Assembly (NCBI RefSeq): GCF_001712795.1
Contig: NZ_KV757586.1
Span: forward strand, 1 to 64,000
Source: Nostoc sp. KVJ20
Lineage (GTDB): Bacteria > Cyanobacteriota > Cyanobacteriia > Cyanobacteriales > Nostocaceae
DNA: 64,000 bases
Direction of reading: 5' to 3'
In this document: positions 61,024-64,000 of the stretch, piece after piece
Numbering within the stretch: position 1 is the first letter of the stretch
Layout of the letters: every line of letters starts with the position of its first letter
Position numbers and translations under genes: made by a program
The notes under the pieces: generated by a model
The model's database searches: none
The model's input: only the letters and a program-made list of their open reading frames with translations
What the model was told of the DNA's origin: nothing

Positions 61024-62304
61024 TCAGTTATTGACTAAATACCAACGCTGTAGCGCCAGCCGTTGAATTTCGCGCCAGGGAATATTATGTTTTCGGGCTA
61101 AGTCTGCACAATCTTCATATTCTGGCTGCACATTTGCAATAACTTTTTCTGGTGATTGTCCTTTCCATGCTATCTTGACGCGCACTTTGCCATATTCCGT
61201 TTCAACTTGTTGAATTTCCCGTTGTAAAATGGCGCGTTGCTGAGTTGTTCGCCGAATGCCCAAAGTCGTGGTTTCGCGAAATAAAACCGCTTCACAACTG
61301 AGTAAATTTTCTGGATGACAAATCACAGTCAATAAAATTCCTGGACGTGACTTTTTCATGCCGATCGCTTGGGTAAAAACATCCAGCGCACCAGCCGCAA
61401 ACAACGCCTCAAAAACATAGCCGATCGCTTGCGGATTTAAATCATCAATTTGGGTTTCTAGTACTGAGATGGTTTCTAAATTTGAGCTAGTATCTTCAGA
61501 ATCGCTGAAATTTGATTGCAAGCTTGTGCTTTCACCCAACCAGAGGCGTAAAATATTTGGAATGGCTAAATTTATGGTTCCTGCTCCCAGTCCTATTTGC
61601 TTGATAGCGATCGCGGGTGGTGACCCAAAATCTCTTGCCAAAGTAGTAGCGATCGCGGCTCCTGTTGGTGTCACCAGTTCTCTGTCAATGCCATTGCTAT
61701 AAACTGGACAACTCCGCATTTCCCACAGCTTTAATACTGCTGGTACTGGTACCGCCATCTGACCATGTGCAGCCCAAACAGTTCCGCCACCAGTCGGAAA
61801 CGCCGAGCAGTAAAGTAATGGCAATCCTTCCTCATTGCTCTCAATCCCCAACCAATCCAACCCCAGGCAAGTACCCACAATATCTACGATCGCATCTATA
61901 GCACCCACCTCATGAAAATGAACTTTTTCAGGCGAAATACCATGCACCGCCCCTTCTGCGACTGCTAGCTGTCGGAATACCGCCAAACTCCAAGCTTCTG
62001 CCCGTGGTGGCAACCCCGCTTTGAGAATCATCTGCTCTATTTCTGGCAAGTGGCGTGTGTGATGGTGACTGTGTTCGTGATCATGATGATGGTGATGATC
62101 ATGTACTAAATCCACATGGACTTTAGTCGCCTGCTGACCATTCCGTTGGACAAATTCCGCCCTTAACTGATATTCCTTTTCAATACCCAACCCATTGAGT
62201 TTTTCAATTAAATACTCGACAGGAACACCCAAGCTGACCAAAGCACCCAGGCACATATCACCAGAAATTCCTGTCGGACATTGAAGATAAGCGATTTTAT
62301 TCAT
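61024..62304 (-). CDS. larC: Nickel pincer cofactor biosynthesis protein LarC
   Basis: 426 residues. N-terminal IAYLQCPTGISGDMCLGALV, a His-rich loop of fourteen or so His/Asp/Glu (about 70-86) typical of nickel-handling proteins, then VHFHEVGAIDAIVDIVGTC, GRELVTPTGAAIATTL-like segment and QIDDLNPQAIGYVFEALFAAGALDVF, ending with the LarC2 domain. LarC inserts nickel into the pincer nucleotide made by LarB and LarE for lactate racemase. LarB/LarE or LarA genes are not adjacent. In cyanobacteria the nickel-pincer user is often unknown. No sign of the programmed frameshift that splits larC in some bacteria; the frame is continuous. Confidence 0.93.
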   Translation of the reverse strand: MNKIAYLQCPTGISGDMCLGALVSLGVPVEYLIEKLNGLGIEKEYQLRAEFVQRNGQQATKVHVDLVHDHHHHHDHEHSHHHTRHLPEIEQMILKAGLPPRAEAWSLAVFRQLAVAEGAVHGISPEKVHFHEVGAIDAIVDIVGTCLGLDWLGIESNEEGLPLLYCSAFPTGGGTVWAAHGQMAVPVPAVLKLWEMRSCPVYSNGIDRELVTPTGAAIATTLARDFGSPPAIAIKQIGLGAGTINLAIPNILRLWLGESTSLQSNFSDSEDTSSNLETISVLETQIDDLNPQAIGYVFEALFAAGALDVFTQAIGMKKSRPGILLTVICHPENLLSCEAVLFRETTTLGIRRTTQQRAILQREIQQVETEYGKVRVKIAWKGQSPEKVIANVQPEYEDCADLARKHNIPWREIQRLALQRWYLVNN

Positions 62305-62391
62305 AATAAATTAGTCATTAGTCATTAGTCATTAGTCATTTGTTAAGAGTTAGTAACTCTCACCCAGTCCCCAATCCCCAATCCCCGTCCT

Positions 62392-63051
62392 ATGGCAAAA
62401 ATTTTCTCAGTTCATCCGGATAATCCTCAAATTCGCCGAATAGAGGAAATAAAGTCGGCGCTCTCTAGTGGCGCAGTTATGCTTTACCCTACTGATACAG
62501 TCTATGCGATCGGTTGTGATTTGAATGCCAAGTCGGCGGTAGAACGAGTGCGGCAAATTAAAAAGCTAGCAAATGATAAACCATTGACATTTTTATGTCC
62601 CTCGCTTTCAAATGTGGCAACTTATGCCTTCGTAAGTGACACAGCCTATCGAATTATGAAACGCCTGATTCCGGGTTCATACACGTTTTTGCTCCCAGCG
62701 ACTAAGTTAGTACCGCGATTGGTGCAAAGCCCCAAGCGGAAAACTACTGGAATTAGAGTACCAAACCATACTGTGTGTTTGGAGTTGCTGGCAGCCTTGG
62801 GCAATCCGATTATTTCAACTTCAGCACATCTGCCACCAGATGAAGCAGATAATGGCATGATTCGGATAGATCCAGAAATTGTTCAGTCGCGGGTAGAGCT
62901 ATTTGACCGTTTGGACAAGTTGGTAGACATAATTGTAGACACTGGCGAGGAACCTACTTATGAAGTATCTACCATCTTGGATATGACGGGAGACGAAGCA
63001 GTGATTATACGGAGGGGTTTAGGTTGGGAAACAGCAGCAGCATGGGTATAA
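62392..63051 (+). CDS. Threonylcarbamoyl-AMP synthase (Sua5/YciO/YrdC family)
   Basis: 219 residues. Core: GAVMLYPTDTVYAIGCDLNA, KKLANDKPLTFLCPSLSNVA, LIPGSYTFLLPATKLVPRLV, KTTGIRVPNH, NPIISTSAHLPPD. TsaC/Sua5 enzymes make threonylcarbamoyl-AMP from Thr, bicarbonate and ATP for the t6A37 tRNA modification. The YciO subgroup is similar and its role is less sure; the sequence GSYTFLLPATKLVP fits YciO as well, so the functional subgroup is not settled. Cytoplasmic, no C-terminal Sua5 domain. Alone between larC and the right-edge gene. Confidence 0.88.
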   Translation: MAKIFSVHPDNPQIRRIEEIKSALSSGAVMLYPTDTVYAIGCDLNAKSAVERVRQIKKLANDKPLTFLCPSLSNVATYAFVSDTAYRIMKRLIPGSYTFLLPATKLVPRLVQSPKRKTTGIRVPNHTVCLELLAALGNPIISTSAHLPPDEADNGMIRIDPEIVQSRVELFDRLDKLVDIIVDTGEEPTYEVSTILDMTGDEAVIIRRGLGWETAAAWV

Positions 63052-63517
63052 TAATTCCGGGACTGGGGATTGGGTATTGGGTACTGGGGAAAAAATTCTT
63101 TATCCCCAGTCCCTAGTCCCCAGCCCCTATTTCACAGGCGCACCTCTCCGTTTCGGAAATTGTGATAAAAACGACTCCAGTTTTAAAATTGTCATATTTA
63201 AAGGCGATATCTTCGGTGTCGCAGTGGATATAACAGGATGGTGACAACAGTTTGTACAGCAAGGTATTTGACAACTTGGAGAAAATGGCGGGTATTCGTG
63301 TGTCAGTGTCAATTATGATGGCTTGTGAACAAACCGACACATTGTCATAACTGTAACTCTTTCGTATTTCCTATAGTTTGATATATGAGCTTTAGATGTG
63401 AGCATTATATGCGGCAAGTCTTGATGGATGAATGCCCAAAGATTCTCCAGTCAAGGATGGTCTTGATTGCTGTGTCTGCGTTGTAATTACGGTGCAATAC
63501 TACTACCTGGAAAAATC
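63052..63517. other. Upstream region of the HetZ-family gene
   Basis: The first 75 bp hold a (GGGGACT)-type repeat. The rest, about 390 bp, has no gene I can support. TTGACA occurs at 63269 with a poor -10 partner. No HetR-type inverted site (GAGGGGTCTAACCCCTC) is present. Confidence 0.35.
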
Positions 63518-64000
63518 ATGAAAGCTAACGTCGTCAATCTACCAAACTCTACACCCATTTTTGATAACCACGTTTCGACTGAAGAATTTTCAGATAGCAG
63601 CAGTGATACTTTAATTGAGTTGCTGTGTGAGGAAATGCAAACGCAAGTGAAAGCAACACCCAAGTGTGTAGAAGCTTTAGCCAAGCGCATAGCCGTAGAA
63701 GTAGAACGCATTTGCGATAAAAGCTCCCGTATCCAAACATCTGGGGAAATCAAGTCCTGGCAGATTACGTTGGGAAGGCATCGGATGCAAAAATGCTTAC
63801 GTTACTACCAACTAGGTTCCAAACAAGGGCGGGTGGAATTACATAGCAATTTGGGTGCGATGGTTTATCGTCATGTAACTATATCTGGTTCTGAGTTGGG
63901 TTTTGAGGCTCGTTACAGCCTGATTGAAGATTTTTTACAAGCATTTTATATCGAAGCTATCAAAGCTTTCCGCAGAGAAAACGAACTACCTGACGATCAC
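63518..64000 (+). CDS. HetZ-family protein, 5' part only
   Basis: 161 codons from ATG 63518 to the window edge, no stop. After a variable N-terminus (about 1-45) comes EVERICDKSSRIQ, then LRYYQLGSKQGRVELHSNLGAMVYRHV and LIEDFLQAFYIEAIKAFRREN. The latter blocks are the conserved part of the HetZ / HetZ-related family found in cyanobacteria. HetZ is needed for heterocyst differentiation, while paralogues occur also in non-heterocystous species. Whether this is hetZ itself or a paralogue cannot be told from the partial sequence. The missing C-terminal half would normally carry a helix-turn-helix-like region. Confidence 0.7.
   Translation, partial: MKANVVNLPNSTPIFDNHVSTEEFSDSSSDTLIELLCEEMQTQVKATPKCVEALAKRIAVEVERICDKSSRIQTSGEIKSWQITLGRHRMQKCLRYYQLGSKQGRVELHSNLGAMVYRHVTISGSELGFEARYSLIEDFLQAFYIEAIKAFRRENELPDDH

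Overview
The window looks like chromosomal DNA of a filamentous, heterocyst-type cyanobacterium (Nostoc/Anabaena-like). Evidence: many GCGATCGC (HIP1) palindromes inside and outside genes; period-7 short tandem repeats and small dispersed repeats between most genes; a HetZ-family gene at the right edge; a red-chlorophyll-catabolite-reductase-like gene; a cyanobacterial/plant-type IspH; and an SLH-domain GHL10 protein. The species assignment is inference; I could not run a search.

Layout. 0-0.4 kb: leader-proximal end of a CRISPR array read on the minus strand, with a well-formed promoter behind it and a repeated 12-bp motif in the leader. 0.5-4.3 kb: moaE, a stack of nested miniature elements, a GAF/PAS hybrid histidine kinase and a KTSC protein. 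4.6-13.9 kb: a small exported protein behind a structured leader, then a divergent pair of a giant alpha-2-macroglobulin-like lipoprotein and penicillin-binding protein 1C. 14-19.6 kb: a histidine kinase and a co-directional trio (RCCR-like, nitrilase-fold protein lacking its catalytic Cys and Lys, aldehyde dehydrogenase). 19.7-24 kb: a decayed accessory island with a 21-bp tandem array, a small protein/aspartic protease pair, an orphan type I specificity subunit and several broken toxin-antitoxin genes. 24.1-32.2 kb: a DUF3598-like protein, hisS, a possible 30-residue membrane peptide, Uma2, TMEM175 channel, rubrerythrin, old yellow enzyme, SDR, and an unpaired RND adaptor.

32.4-35 kb: a restriction-modification pair whose cytosine-5 methyltransferase has its motifs in circularly permuted order. 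35-42 kb: SLH-GHL10 protein, HdeD, DUF1400 protein, stress protein, DUF411 copper-type protein, TPR protein. 42.4-48.2 kb: cobL, an intact toxin-antitoxin pair, ispH, a GDSL hydrolase, amt. 49.3-56.2 kb: a 1547-residue hybrid kinase, an oxalate-CoA-ligase-like enzyme and a Uma2 fragment. 56.2-63.1 kb: mnmA, a SPOR-type exported protein carrying a transposable element inside its signal peptide, NAD(P)HX repair enzyme, a REP-associated transposase between inverted repeats, larC and threonylcarbamoyl-AMP synthase. The HetZ-family gene runs off the right edge.

The strongest theme is mobile non-coding DNA. Miniature elements, hairpin repeats and heptamer repeats lie between genes and, in at least four places, have entered reading frames without breaking them (pbpC twice, the CoA ligase, the SPOR protein). 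The most interesting protein-level items are the RCCR/pseudo-nitrilase/aldehyde dehydrogenase trio and the permuted methyltransferase with its unassigned endonuclease partner.
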